From positions 1 to 45,045 of the forward strand of contig JAFUTP010000068.1 in NCBI GenBank assembly GCA_017484165.1: DNA of 45,045 bases. Reading direction: 5' to 3'. The DNA comes from Cardiobacteriaceae bacterium. Lineage in GTDB: Bacteria; Pseudomonadota; Gammaproteobacteria; Cardiobacteriales; Cardiobacteriaceae. The position numbers and the translations under genes are program-made. This document shows positions 24,752-34,130 of the stretch, piece by piece; the stretch's first letter is position 1, and each line of letters opens with the position of its first letter. The notes under the pieces were generated by a model. It had not been told where the DNA came from. It was given only the letters and a program-made list of their open reading frames with translations, and did not search any database.

Positions 24752-25771
24752 ATGAAAAAAAGAGTTCTGACAGGAATAAACACTACGGGAATTCCGCATC
24801 TTGGCAATTATGCAGGAGCAATTAAACCAGCCATCGAAGCAACCAAAACCAATGAAGGAGAAAATTTTCTTTTTCTTGCCAATTTGCATGCCCTAATCAA
24901 ATGCTCCGATCCGACAGAAATTCGCCGTTCATCACTCGCCGTTGCCGCAACTTGGCTCGCCTGCGGCTTGGATACCGAAAACACCGTCTTCTACCGTCAA
25001 TCCGATATTCCAGAAATCCCTATCTTGAACTGGATTTTCAATTGCGTTTGTGCCAAAGGTTTGATGAACCGTGCGCACGCTTATAAAGCTGCCGTCGATG
25101 TGAATGTCGGTGAGGAAAATAATGACCCTGATTACGGTGTTTCGATGGGATTATTCTGCTATCCCGTGCTGATGGCTGCCGATATTTTGATGTTCAACGC
25201 CAGCGAAGTCCCAGTCGGACGCGATCAAATTCAGCATTTAGAAATGGCTCGCGATATTGCCGCCAGATTTAATCACCGTTACCGTGAATTATTCGTAATG
25301 CCAGAAGCAAAAATCGAAGAAAAAGTCGCAACTCTCGTCGGCACGGATGGTCGCAAAATGAGTAAAAGTTACGGCAACACAATCCCACTCTTCGCGCCAG
25401 AAAAACAACTCCGAAAAGCAATTATGCGCATCGTTACTAATTCACAAGCCCCAGAAGAGCCGAAAAATCCCGATGATTCCTCAATTTTTGCTATCTATCA
25501 AGCATTCGCCACAGAAGAAGAAACCGCAGAAATGCGCAATAGATACGAACAAGGCATCGCTTGGGGCGAGGCAAAACAAGCATTATTCGAACGGATAAAT
25601 GAAGAAATTGCCGAACCGCGGGAAAAATATGCTGAACTCATCGAAAAACCCGCTCAAATCGAAGAAATCCTGCAAGCAGGAGCTGAAAAAGCGCGCACAT
25701 TCAGCCGAACGTTTTTGACAGAAATACTCGATGCTGTGGGTATTTCTTCTTTGGCGGATATTGCTGTGTAA
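24752..25771 (+). CDS. trpS: Tryptophanyl-tRNA synthetase
   Basis: TrpS charges tRNA-Trp. The class I signature appears as PHLGN (residues 15-19) and KMSKS at 202-206, with the conserved [18 protein letters not shown] block between them. The 339 residues match the family. AAGGA lies before the ATG. It is a single-gene unit between two terminators. Confidence 0.96.
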   Translation: MKKRVLTGINTTGIPHLGNYAGAIKPAIEATKTNEGENFLFLANLHALIKCSDPTEIRRSSLAVAATWLACGLDTENTVFYRQSDIPEIPILNWIFNCVCAKGLMNRAHAYKAAVDVNVGEENNDPDYGVSMGLFCYPVLMAADILMFNASEVPVGRDQIQHLEMARDIAARFNHRYRELFVMPEAKIEEKVATLVGTDGRKMSKSYGNTIPLFAPEKQLRKAIMRIVTNSQAPEEPKNPDDSSIFAIYQAFATEEETAEMRNRYEQGIAWGEAKQALFERINEEIAEPREKYAELIEKPAQIEEILQAGAEKARTFSRTFLTEILDAVGISSLADIAV

Positions 25772-25799
25772 ATATTTAAGTTCAATGAAGAAAAAAATA

Positions 25800-25828
25800 A
25801 AAAAGCCGCAAGTTAATGCGGCTTTTTC
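25800..25828 (+). terminator. Rho-independent terminator of trpS
   Basis: GCCGCA (25805-25810) pairs with TGCGGC (25817-25822), followed by five T. Confidence 0.85.
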
Positions 25829-25845
25829 TGTCAATTATTCGAGGT

Positions 25846-25874
25846 AAAAAAAAATTCGGCTACAAGAGCCGAAT
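25846..25874 (-). terminator. Terminator of the tRNA-Leu gene
   Basis: On the minus strand, ATTCGGCT and AGCCGAAT pair around a five-base loop and are followed by eight T, 15 bases after the tRNA 3' end. Confidence 0.85.
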
Positions 25875-25888
25875 GCGATTTTTAGGAG

Positions 25889-25976
25889 TGGTGCCCGAGG
25901 CCGGACTCGAACCGGCACGGTATCGCTACCGAGGGATTTTAAGTCCCTTGCGTCTACCAATTTCGCCACTCGGGCA
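25889..25976 (-). tRNA. tRNA-Leu, anticodon UAA
   Basis: The minus strand reads TGCCCGAGTGGCGAAATTGG onward, with acceptor stem TGCCCGA/TCGGGCA, anticodon TAA in GACTTAAAATC, a long class II variable arm, T-loop GGTTCGAGTCC and an encoded 3' CCA (25889-25891). The 88 bases including CCA fit tRNA-Leu. It has its own promoter and terminator. Confidence 0.96.
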
Positions 25977-25990
25977 ATTAAGAGCGCGGC

Positions 25991-26018
25991 AGTATAACGA
26001 TTTTTTGCCTCTTTGCAA
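25991..26018 (-). promoter_or_regulatory. Promoter of tRNA-Leu with GC-rich discriminator
   Basis: On the minus strand, TTGCAA (26013-26018) and TATACT (25991-25996) are 16 bases apart and are followed by GCCGCGCTC, the GC-rich discriminator typical of stable-RNA promoters under ppGpp/DksA control. It fits exactly in the gap before the tRNA. Confidence 0.7.
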
Positions 26019-26023
26019 GAGTT

Positions 26024-27595
26024 TTATTTTCCCAAGCCCTTTAATAATTCTGCCAATCTTTCACGGACATCAGGAAGCTCATCTTCCCAATCCAAAGCAG
26101 GAGATTTTCTCCATACCGCATCCACACTCGGATACCACAAATTATGCTCTGACGGCAAGCCCCAACGCCAGTCAATCATTGAAGATAACATTACCAACGA
26201 CGGCACATTCATCGCCCCAGCCAAATGAATAACCGAAGTATCAACCGCAACTACCGCATCCATATTGGCAAAAATCGCAGCCGTATCCTCAAAATTACGG
26301 ATTTCTGGTGCTAAATCAATAATTCCAGTTTGCGAAAAAGAATTTATTTCCTGGGTATTTCTATCTTTTTGCACCGAATAAAACTCGCAATCTTCCAGTT
26401 CAGTCAAGATAGAAAATAGATATGGATTGTGAATGCTGCGATCTGCATCATTATCTGCATCGTTTTCATACTTCGGGTCGCCGCGCCAAGCAAGCGCAAT
26501 CTTGTATTTTTTATCGGTTTTAATTTTTTCCGCAAATTCAGCAATCAAATCGGCACGCGCGCTGATGTAAGGATATTTTTTACTCACCTTGCTGAAATCT
26601 TCCTTAAACACAAGCGGCAAGGCGTGCGGAAAATCCCAGTAATCAAAATCATCGGCGGTAATTTTTTCTGCCGCAGTGCGCGCATCCAATACTTCATCAA
26701 TATCGGGGCAAGTTTTCATCAAATCGACAATTGCTGGTTGAAATACCCACAGCAGCTTGCCGTTTGCACCTACTAATTGCTTCAAACGGTGCGCACAAGC
26801 GGCAAACATCATTTCATCACCAAGACCAAATTCCGACCAAACCAAAAACCGCTTGCCAGCTAAATCTTCGCCCTTGTATCTTTTGTGATGAAGTTCATCT
26901 TTCGGTGGAGGACAGGCGTGAGAGCGACGCGAATACGGTTGATATTTATCCGCGAATTTCTCCCGTAATTCAAAACCTTTGCGGTAATTGTTGTTATGCA
27001 GCGCAAACCACCATTGATACATTTCAAACGCTCGATAGGGAAAATTTTCTGCAAGCGCATCAATTAAATTTTCCGCCTGCTCTTTCCAAGCTTGCCGTTG
27101 ATAAAACATCCCCGTTTGCTGAATGAGAGTTAAATTTACTGGGTCAGCTAAAACGCCAAGCGTGAATTGATGATTTGCCTCTTTAATTTTTCCTTCATAT
27201 TCCAAAGTCAAAGCTCTACCAATGAAGTCATCGGTAGAAGTAGCGATTGCTTTTTTCTTCCACACAACCGAATTTGCAAAACTCTGCCCAGCAGGTGTTA
27301 GCAAAAAAGAAAATTTTTCCGCTGCCGATTTGAGAATTGTTTGATTTTCTTCCGTTTCCTCAAAAATTAGCAATCCGCCCTGCTTCAAAACCCGCAGCCA
27401 ATGCGCAAAAGAAAGCGGTTTTGCTTGTTCAACCACCTCGCCAGAGACCGCTAATAAGTCATAACTTTGCGTTTCCAAACCAGATAAAAACTGCAATTCC
27501 TCTTCTTTATTTGCTTTAACGCTTAAAAAAGACCAATCCTCGGGAAATGTTTCGTCTAACCAATCCCAATTTTTGCCGATAAAAACCGCTTGCAT
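26024..27595 (-). CDS. TPR and glycosyltransferase-like protein
   Basis: The 523-residue protein seems modular. The N-terminus (residues 1-110) resembles a degenerate methyltransferase-like fold (LRVLKQGGLLIFEE). A helical, TPR-like middle follows (about 120-240, with SRRSHACPPPKDE after it). The C-terminal half (about 245-515) is like the GT9/heptosyltransferase B-domain seen in TPR-glycosyltransferases (VAVDTSVIHLAGAMNVPSLV, then DWRWGLPSEHNLWYPSV). It may glycosylate a surface structure, but donor and acceptor are unknown. No signal peptide is seen. It lies 15 bases after the exported paralogue gene on the same strand, so they may be co-transcribed. Confidence 0.75.
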   Translation of the reverse strand: MQAVFIGKNWDWLDETFPEDWSFLSVKANKEEELQFLSGLETQSYDLLAVSGEVVEQAKPLSFAHWLRVLKQGGLLIFEETEENQTILKSAAEKFSFLLTPAGQSFANSVVWKKKAIATSTDDFIGRALTLEYEGKIKEANHQFTLGVLADPVNLTLIQQTGMFYQRQAWKEQAENLIDALAENFPYRAFEMYQWWFALHNNNYRKGFELREKFADKYQPYSRRSHACPPPKDELHHKRYKGEDLAGKRFLVWSEFGLGDEMMFAACAHRLKQLVGANGKLLWVFQPAIVDLMKTCPDIDEVLDARTAAEKITADDFDYWDFPHALPLVFKEDFSKVSKKYPYISARADLIAEFAEKIKTDKKYKIALAWRGDPKYENDADNDADRSIHNPYLFSILTELEDCEFYSVQKDRNTQEINSFSQTGIIDLAPEIRNFEDTAAIFANMDAVVAVDTSVIHLAGAMNVPSLVMLSSMIDWRWGLPSEHNLWYPSVDAVWRKSPALDWEDELPDVRERLAELLKGLGK

Positions 27596-27610
27596 CTTGT
27601 GTCTCCCTAA

Positions 27611-29155
27611 TTATTTTTTCTTGTTTAACAAATCCTTACCGTTTATTTTTAACTGCTTATCAAGTTCAACTTTGAATTCATAATTACCGTCTTTTTCAAC
27701 TATAAATTCCTGAGCTTCTGCTTGTAATTTTTCTACTAAATTCAAGGCTTCTATAAGTGTTTTGGCGATTTGGACATCAGCGGAAAATTCAAATTTATCC
27801 GATAAAACCGCAAGCACTTCTTGCGCTTTTTTACCCGCTAAAATTTTTCTTTCTTTTTCGTTGAATATTTTCGCATCTTTTTTAACCGATAAATTAGCTT
27901 TTAATATAAACTCTCCTTTATCGGTTTTAATATTGCTTTTTAACTCAAATTTGCCCTTACTTTTAGCAAAAGATTTGATTATTTCCTCAAATAATGCTAT
28001 TTCTGACTGCACTTTATTATTTTTTACATCATCAAAAATTTGCAATAAATCCTTGCTTAAACCTTGTGCTAAAACTTCCGTTTCCAGCTCATTTATTTCT
28101 ACTTTATCAACAGCAAGAAAGTCTTTTAAGAGATGAGATTTTGGGCTTATTTTATAAACTTGTCGGATATTTAAGAAATCATCAGTTTTACTCTTTTCAC
28201 CGCTAAATTGCAGACCATGTAAAGCAATAGTCTTACGCCAATCGCTACGATTTAACTTAAAGTCTTTAACTTCAATATTTCTTTTACCCAAATAACTTGC
28301 GCTTTCTTTGTCATAGGCATCAAATTTAGAATTTTCCTTAACTTCTCCGACATTCAACAGCAGTTTTACGCGCGGACTTGATGCTTCTAGCTTAAACGGC
28401 AGGACTGTTGCGCTAAATTCACCATTTTCTTTTCTTTGCGCTTTTGCATCTATTGCGGACAAAATAAACTTGTATTCAGGGTTTTTCGGGAGAAAAATTA
28501 TTTCCCCAGATTTATATTCCAAATCAAACGGAAAGAGTGCATTTTTTACACCGTTGAACTTAAATTTTGCATCTATTCCGCCAATCTTTAAGGCATTATC
28601 ACCTTTGAGATTTTTCTCTATTTCATCTATTTTTAGCGTTTTTTCAATTCCACCATCGGCAAAAATTGTCCATTCATTTCGAACATTATTTTGCAAAAAA
28701 TCATTGATACCAGAGACAAGCAATTTAACTAATTCCTCTGAATTTTTATCTGGTTTTTTATAAGTAATTTCTGGCTTTAATGATAACTTACTTTTTATTA
28801 TTGCAACTTTACCACTATGCGCTAATTCATCGCTGTAATCAATATCATCAGCAAATGCAAGCACAATATCTTGCAAATTTATATTTACTTTTTCTGACGG
28901 CTGCAATTTAAGATGGAATTCCCCAATACCTTGTGCTTTTTGCTCTTCTGCTTGATAATTTTTTATAGCATAAAAAGCCGCTTCAATTGCATTTTTATTT
29001 TCTACTGTTGCTAGTATTTCATTCATATCCGTGAAATACTCTTTATATTGTTTTTCGGCTTGATTTTTTTGCTGAACTCCAATTACGGTTTTGGAATCTT
29101 CGGCATAAAGATTAAAGCTAAAAAATATCGCGCTTGCAAGTAATAATTTTTTCAT
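27611..29155 (-). CDS. Exported YdgA/DUF945-like protein, paralogue A
   Basis: The 514-residue protein starts with a signal peptide (MKKLLLASAIFFSFNLYA, cut before EDSK), so it is exported. It aligns by eye with the genes at 29223 and 34720 through shared blocks: Q-x-x-YREYF-like near residue 35, IIKSKLSLKPE, FPFDLEYKSGE, GEFSATVLPFKLE, ISPKSHLLKDFLAVDKVEI, then a KKDAKIFNEKERK block and a terminal DGNYEFKVELDKQLKINGK. The latter half and the closing strand resemble YdgA/DUF945 proteins of gammaproteobacteria, whose function is poorly known. It follows paralogue B after a terminator and precedes the glycosyltransferase-like gene by 15 bases. Confidence 0.7.
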   Translation of the reverse strand: MKKLLLASAIFFSFNLYAEDSKTVIGVQQKNQAEKQYKEYFTDMNEILATVENKNAIEAAFYAIKNYQAEEQKAQGIGEFHLKLQPSEKVNINLQDIVLAFADDIDYSDELAHSGKVAIIKSKLSLKPEITYKKPDKNSEELVKLLVSGINDFLQNNVRNEWTIFADGGIEKTLKIDEIEKNLKGDNALKIGGIDAKFKFNGVKNALFPFDLEYKSGEIIFLPKNPEYKFILSAIDAKAQRKENGEFSATVLPFKLEASSPRVKLLLNVGEVKENSKFDAYDKESASYLGKRNIEVKDFKLNRSDWRKTIALHGLQFSGEKSKTDDFLNIRQVYKISPKSHLLKDFLAVDKVEINELETEVLAQGLSKDLLQIFDDVKNNKVQSEIALFEEIIKSFAKSKGKFELKSNIKTDKGEFILKANLSVKKDAKIFNEKERKILAGKKAQEVLAVLSDKFEFSADVQIAKTLIEALNLVEKLQAEAQEFIVEKDGNYEFKVELDKQLKINGKDLLNKKK

Positions 29156-29177
29156 ATCTTCACTTTAATTTCGCTCA

Positions 29178-29209
29178 TAAAAAAAGGCTGGATAGTTTCC
29201 CATCCAGCC
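29178..29209 (-). terminator. Terminator between paralogues B and A
   Basis: GGCTGGAT (29186-29193) pairs with ATCCAGCC (29202-29209). On the minus strand it is followed by a T-run, ending transcription of the lipoprotein gene, perhaps partially. Confidence 0.8.
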
Positions 29210-29222
29210 ACTTTATAGATAA

Positions 29223-30803
29223 TCACAACGGAATAGCTTTACCATTAACTTTCAAGCCGTCGCTCGTAAGTTCCGCTTGAAATACATAATTACCGTTTTC
29301 TTCTTTAACAAAATCTTTGGCGGTAATCAACAGCATCGCTTCCACGCCTGATTTTGCCAAAATATCTTTTGCTACCGAAATATCTACATTAACTAATACT
29401 CTGTCGGTGATAATTTTCATCGCTGCTTTTTCGTCTTTGGAATCCAAAACTGCGATATCTTCTTCCGTTAAAGATTTAGCATCTTTTTTCACTTTGATAA
29501 CGAGATTAGCATGCGCTTTTCCAGCTTCGGTTTCAGCTTTCAATGCCATTTTCATTTCACCGTTATTGGCAGCCAAATCAGGAATTAACTTTTCCAAGAA
29601 GAGCTTGCCTAATTTCTCTACCTCATCATCGCTCTTATGCGCATAGATAGAACCCATCAATTCTTGGAATTCTTTAATGGTCGCAACCGACATTCCCGCA
29701 AAATTAAATTCAAATTCTGTGGATTTAACCGCTAATCCGTCCATTCCAGCCAACATTTTGACTAAATCAGTTTTCGGACTAATCTTGAAACTAAATCCAG
29801 AAGAATATGCCGAACCTTTTTTCGTGGTCGCGCTATTGCCTGAAATTTCTGCAATTTCAACGGTAACTTTTTTATCACCAACCGTTACATCTGGTATCGA
29901 AAAGCTGGTTGTTTCCGCAATGAGTGTCTCAATTTCAGCATCGTATTTATCCTGCTCTTTGAAGGTGATGCCTTTGGCAAAATTCACGGTAAATTGATCT
30001 TTACTTTCCAATTTGAACGGTGAAATTTTGAACTCACCTGCACCTTTTTCATCGCGAAATGCAGTAATGTCAATCGGAGTGAGAGTTAGTGAATCTTCTG
30101 TATCAAAAAATTTAAGCTCTCCTGACTTAATTTCTGCTGTGAAAGGAAAAACTGGCTTATCTAAATCGCTGACAATTGTTTTTGCGGTCAAACCGTCATA
30201 TTTGAAAATTGTGCCGTTTTCTTCTTTATTTACGGGTTTAATTGCAATATTTGCTTGATAACTTCCATCAGCGAGAATATCCCAAGAAGTGTCTAAATAT
30301 TCCGCGGTAGCATTATTTAGCTCTTCTGGTAAAGGTTTCTTTTCACCTGAAACTTGCACGCTATATTTAGATTTAACAACCGCAATTTTCTTATCCGCTG
30401 CCAGAGCATCATCGTGATTGATTTCCTCGCTCAAATTTAAGCCTAAATCAAGACTTTCTTCACCCTTTACGGTTATTTTTGCACTAGTCTTCGCGGTAGA
30501 ATTTTGCTCTCCTTTGACATATTCATCGACATTAAATTTAATGTCTATCGGCTGATGCTTAAACAACATCGCCAACATTTGATTGGAATTTTCATAATAT
30601 TGGCGATAACGCTTTTCCGCGACTTCTGCTTGCTCTGCACCAGTGTAAGTTTTACCAGCTGCTTTTTTTACTACCGCAGGTTTAGCACTTACCGCTTGAT
30701 TAACTGGTTTTTTATCATCCTCACCGCAAGAAGCAAGTGCTAAAACCAGCGATGCCGCAAGCAATGATTTAGAAAAGGTTTTTCCGAGTTTTTTGAACTT
30801 CAT
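29223..30803 (-). CDS. YdgA/DUF945-like lipoprotein, paralogue B
   Basis: The 526-residue protein has a lipoprotein signal with lipobox LASC (Cys26), followed by Gly rather than Asp, so outer-membrane sorting is expected. A Lys/Ala/Val-rich linker precedes the family domain. It shares with the other two paralogues the KRYRQYYENSNQM block, VVKSKYSV, FPFTAEIKSGE, GEFKISPFKLE, ISPKTDLVKMLAGMDGL, KKDAKSLTEEDIA and the C-terminal ENGNYVFQAELTSDGLKVNG. This is the copy nearest to YdgA/DUF945 by eye. It lies 43 bases after ilvA on the same strand and could be read from the ilvA promoter. Confidence 0.72.
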   Translation of the reverse strand: MKFKKLGKTFSKSLLAASLVLALASCGEDDKKPVNQAVSAKPAVVKKAAGKTYTGAEQAEVAEKRYRQYYENSNQMLAMLFKHQPIDIKFNVDEYVKGEQNSTAKTSAKITVKGEESLDLGLNLSEEINHDDALAADKKIAVVKSKYSVQVSGEKKPLPEELNNATAEYLDTSWDILADGSYQANIAIKPVNKEENGTIFKYDGLTAKTIVSDLDKPVFPFTAEIKSGELKFFDTEDSLTLTPIDITAFRDEKGAGEFKISPFKLESKDQFTVNFAKGITFKEQDKYDAEIETLIAETTSFSIPDVTVGDKKVTVEIAEISGNSATTKKGSAYSSGFSFKISPKTDLVKMLAGMDGLAVKSTEFEFNFAGMSVATIKEFQELMGSIYAHKSDDEVEKLGKLFLEKLIPDLAANNGEMKMALKAETEAGKAHANLVIKVKKDAKSLTEEDIAVLDSKDEKAAMKIITDRVLVNVDISVAKDILAKSGVEAMLLITAKDFVKEENGNYVFQAELTSDGLKVNGKAIPL

Positions 30804-30846
30804 TTATTGTCTCCAAGTGATTTTTATTGGTTGAAAAAATATGAAT

Positions 30847-32367
30847 TTATGGCTTAGCTAAAAATCTTTTATAGGCTGGGTTATTTGTCTCCTCGTGATA
30901 TGCATATCCGATTCTTTGCAAATGTTGAATTAAATTGTCGTAATTATCGGTTTGAATTCCCGCTACAACTCTTCCATAATCCGCACCGTGATTGCGGTAG
31001 TGGAATAAAGAGATATTAAATTCCGTTCCAAGATTATTAAGGAAATTCATTAAAGCCCCTGGTCGTTCAGGAAAACCAAAACCAAATAGATACTCATTTT
31101 TAACATCTGCATGTCCGCCGACCATATAGCGTAAATGTTCTTTGGCAAGTTCGTTGTCGGTTAAATTTTCTGCCTGATAGCCTTTACTTTGCAACAAAGC
31201 AATCAGCTCTTGCATTTGTTTTTCGCCATTATTTAAGCGAACTCCGACAAAAATTTCTGCCTGATGTTCATTTTGAAAACGGTAATTGAATTCGGTGATG
31301 TAATTTTTATCGCCGAGCAATGCGCAGAAATCACGGTAAGCACCTGGTTTTTCGGGAATTGTTACCGCGAATAATCCCTCGCGTTTTTCCCCTATTTCGC
31401 TTCTTTCCGCTACATAACGCAGACGGTCGAAATTTACATTCGCACCAGAAACGATATGAATCAAGGTCATATTTTTCTTGGCTTGCGATGCAGCCCATTT
31501 TTTCAGTCCTGCCAGCGAAAGTGCTCCGCTCGGCTCGGCTAATGCTCGGTTATCTTCGAATATGTCTTTCATTGCAGCACATATTTCATCGGTATTTACC
31601 GTAATGTGCTCATCGCAATAGTGTTGAATTAAATCAAATGTAATTTCACCTGGTTGTTTTACCGCGGTGCCGTCAGCGAACAATCCGACTTGTGAGAGCG
31701 TTTCTCTTTCGCCTTGTTGTATTGCATTTGTCATCGAAGCGGCATCTTCGCTTTCTACTCCGATAATTTTGATATTTGGTCTTAAATTTTTAATCAAAAC
31801 CGCGATACCAGCCAACAATCCACCACCGCCGACGGGCACAAAAACCGCATCTATCGGCAAAGGATGATGGCGCAAAATTTCCAATCCAATTGTCCCTTGC
31901 CCTGCAATGACATACGGATCATCAAACGGATGAATGTAAGTTAAACCTCTTTCACCAACCAAGCGAGTTGCATATTCAGAAGCATCGTCATAACAATCAC
32001 CGAATAAAACAATCTCTACCCACTCTCCACCTAATCTTCTAACCGCTTCGACTTTAATTTCAGGAGTTGTTTTCGGCATCACAATTACAGCTTTTATTTT
32101 TAATTTATTAGCCGAAAGTGCCACCCCTTGTGCATGATTTCCCGCTGATGAACAAATTACACCGTGTTTTTTTTCACTCTCTTTTAGCTGAAACATCTTG
32201 TTATATGCGCCGCGCAATTTGAATGAAAAAACTGGTTGTAAATCTTCCCTCTTGCATAAAACTTTTTGCCCTATTCGATTTGATAATCGCGGCATATTTT
32301 CTAATGGACTTTCAATCGCAATATCATAAACAGGTGCTGTAAGTATCTTTTCAATATATTCAGACAT
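30847..32367 (-). CDS. ilvA: Biosynthetic threonine deaminase
   Basis: IlvA converts threonine to 2-oxobutanoate, the entry to isoleucine synthesis. The PLP lysine is K50 in PVFSFKLRGAYNKM; SSAGNHAQGVALSA and the phosphate-binding GGGGLLAG loop follow. Two C-terminal ACT-like regulatory repeats (from about residue 325) indicate the isoleucine-inhibited biosynthetic enzyme rather than the catabolic TdcB. The 506 residues are normal. It is divergent from rpiA across an 86-base gap. Confidence 0.96.
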   Translation of the reverse strand: MSEYIEKILTAPVYDIAIESPLENMPRLSNRIGQKVLCKREDLQPVFSFKLRGAYNKMFQLKESEKKHGVICSSAGNHAQGVALSANKLKIKAVIVMPKTTPEIKVEAVRRLGGEWVEIVLFGDCYDDASEYATRLVGERGLTYIHPFDDPYVIAGQGTIGLEILRHHPLPIDAVFVPVGGGGLLAGIAVLIKNLRPNIKIIGVESEDAASMTNAIQQGERETLSQVGLFADGTAVKQPGEITFDLIQHYCDEHITVNTDEICAAMKDIFEDNRALAEPSGALSLAGLKKWAASQAKKNMTLIHIVSGANVNFDRLRYVAERSEIGEKREGLFAVTIPEKPGAYRDFCALLGDKNYITEFNYRFQNEHQAEIFVGVRLNNGEKQMQELIALLQSKGYQAENLTDNELAKEHLRYMVGGHADVKNEYLFGFGFPERPGALMNFLNNLGTEFNISLFHYRNHGADYGRVVAGIQTDNYDNLIQHLQRIGYAYHEETNNPAYKRFLAKP

Positions 32368-32414
32368 TATTATTTAGCCTCCAAAAATAAAACCGCATAA
32401 TAAAACACAAGCCT

Positions 32415-32420
32415 TATAAT
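32415..32420 (+). promoter_or_regulatory. Candidate -10 element of rpiA
   Basis: A perfect TATAAT lies 33 bases upstream of the rpiA ATG in the ilvA-rpiA gap. No good -35 is seen at the expected distance. Confidence 0.35.
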
Positions 32421-32453
32421 TTCAACCGTCAAGCAGGCAAATCAAGGAAAGTT

Positions 32454-33110
32454 ATGAATAAAGATGAACTGAAAAAAATAGCAGCAAAAGAAGCAATTTT
32501 GCAAATAGAGGACGGTATTACTCTCGGAATTGGTTCTGGTTCGACGGTTTTATGTTTTATTGAAGAGTTAAAAAATAGCGGTAAAAAATTTCAAGATATT
32601 GTTTGTGCCTCTCAAATTAGTGCCGATGCATTAAAAAAAGCGGGGTTCCAAGTAAGTGATTTGAATGCGGTTAATCCCCCCGATATTTATGTTGATAGCT
32701 GCGACGAAATAAATTCCTTAAAGGAAATGATTAAAGGGGGCGGTGCAGCTTTAACCAGAGAAAAAATTATTGCGGCGGCAAGTAAGAAATTCATTTGCAT
32801 TATTGATGAAAGCAAAAAAGTGCAAACTCTCGGTAAATTTGCCGTGCCGATTGAAGTTATTCCGATGGCAAGAAGTTATGTTGGACGCAAAATTGTCGAG
32901 CTCGGCGGCGAACCTGTTTGGCGACGCGATTGTGTTACAGATAACGGCAATTGGATTATAGATGTGCACAATTGGCAGATTGAAAATGCAGAAAAATTAG
33001 AGCGGGAATTAAAAATGATTGTCGGAGTGGTTGAAGTCGGAATTTTTAGTGCCCAAAAAGCCAGTGTCGTAATTACGGCAAAAAATGACGGTAGCATAGA
33101 AAAATGGTGA
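32454..33110 (+). CDS. rpiA: Ribose-5-phosphate isomerase A
   Basis: RpiA interconverts ribose 5-phosphate and ribulose 5-phosphate in the pentose phosphate pathway. The GIGSGSTVLCFIEEL phosphate-binding segment, DSCDEINSLKEMIKGGGAALTREK and the closing VGVVEVGIFSAQKASVVI are family blocks. The 218 residues match. AAGGA lies upstream of the ATG. It is divergent from ilvA, a neighbouring order also seen in other gammaproteobacteria where rpiA and ilvA face each other. Confidence 0.96.
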   Translation: MNKDELKKIAAKEAILQIEDGITLGIGSGSTVLCFIEELKNSGKKFQDIVCASQISADALKKAGFQVSDLNAVNPPDIYVDSCDEINSLKEMIKGGGAALTREKIIAAASKKFICIIDESKKVQTLGKFAVPIEVIPMARSYVGRKIVELGGEPVWRRDCVTDNGNWIIDVHNWQIENAEKLERELKMIVGVVEVGIFSAQKASVVITAKNDGSIEKW

Positions 33111-33241
33111 ATAATCGGTAAAATTTAGGCCTTTTCTAATAATTGATAAATATTTTCAATTAAAATCAAATTATTCACAATATTTTTATCAAATTTGCAT
33201 CAAAAATACGGTCAAAATATTAAACACAAGGGATATTTGTA

Positions 33242-34126
33242 ATGACAAAAATTATCGACGGTAAAGCATTTGCAGCCGAAATTCGTGCTGAAATTGCCCG
33301 TGAAGTCGAAAAAATTAAGGCTGCAGGAGAACAAATTCCTGGTCTTGCGGTAATTATGGTCGGCGACGATCCAGCTAGCGCAATTTATGTAAAGAGTAAA
33401 GAAAAACAAGCACAAGAGGTCGGTTTTTTAAGCACGGTAATACGCTTGCCAGCAGAAACTAGCCAAGCGGAAGTTTTAGATGTAATCGACAAACTTAACC
33501 GCAATCCCGATTATCACGGCATTTTGCTGCAACTGCCCGTGCCTGCACATCTCGATAAAGATGCACTAATCGCCGCTATTTCACCTAAAAAAGATGTCGA
33601 TGGTTTTCACCCTGAAAATGTTGGTAAATTGTGGTATAGCGATCGCGAACATCAAACCGCCATTCCCTGCACACCGCTTGGTTGCTCACTGATTTTGGAG
33701 CGTTATGTCGGTAGTGATTTGAACGGTAAAAACGCGGTAATGATTGGTGCTTCCAATGTTGTCGGTAAGCCGATGGCAGCACTTCTACTACGAATGGGCG
33801 CGACGGTCAGCATTTGTCATTCAACTACGCTTGATGTCGCGGAATATGCTAGAAATGCCGATATTTTGATTGTCGCGACGGGAAATGCGCATTTGGTAAA
33901 AGCATCTTGGGTTAAAGAAGGCGCGGTGGTGCTCGATGTTGGCATAAATCGTCTTGCTGACGGTTCGATTGTCGGTGATGTGGATTTTGAGGCGGTTAAA
34001 GATAAAACTGCGGCAATTACCCCTGTGCCAGGCGGAATTGGTCCGATGACAATAGCTTGTTTATTAAAAAATACTTTAACTTTAAGAAAAACGAAAGCTT
34101 TAAGTTCTAATACAAACACGGAGTAA
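33242..34126 (+). CDS. folD: Methylenetetrahydrofolate dehydrogenase/cyclohydrolase
   Basis: FolD is the bifunctional enzyme that interconverts 5,10-methylene- and 10-formyl-tetrahydrofolate. The catalytic Tyr49/Lys53 pair lies in IYVKSKEKQ; LLQLPVPAHL and DVDGFHPENVGKL follow, and the NADP-binding segment is GASNVVGKPMAALL. The length is 294 residues. AAGGGA precedes the ATG. The flavodoxin gene starts four bases after its stop, so the two are co-transcribed. Confidence 0.96.
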   Translation: MTKIIDGKAFAAEIRAEIAREVEKIKAAGEQIPGLAVIMVGDDPASAIYVKSKEKQAQEVGFLSTVIRLPAETSQAEVLDVIDKLNRNPDYHGILLQLPVPAHLDKDALIAAISPKKDVDGFHPENVGKLWYSDREHQTAIPCTPLGCSLILERYVGSDLNGKNAVMIGASNVVGKPMAALLLRMGATVSICHSTTLDVAEYARNADILIVATGNAHLVKASWVKEGAVVLDVGINRLADGSIVGDVDFEAVKDKTAAITPVPGGIGPMTIACLLKNTLTLRKTKALSSNTNTE

Positions 34127-34130
34127 TAAG

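Noticed and set aside
25816-26232. Plus-strand ORF of 138 codons covering the tRNA-Leu locus
   Set aside because: It runs antisense through a tRNA, its promoter and the end of a convincing minus-strand gene.
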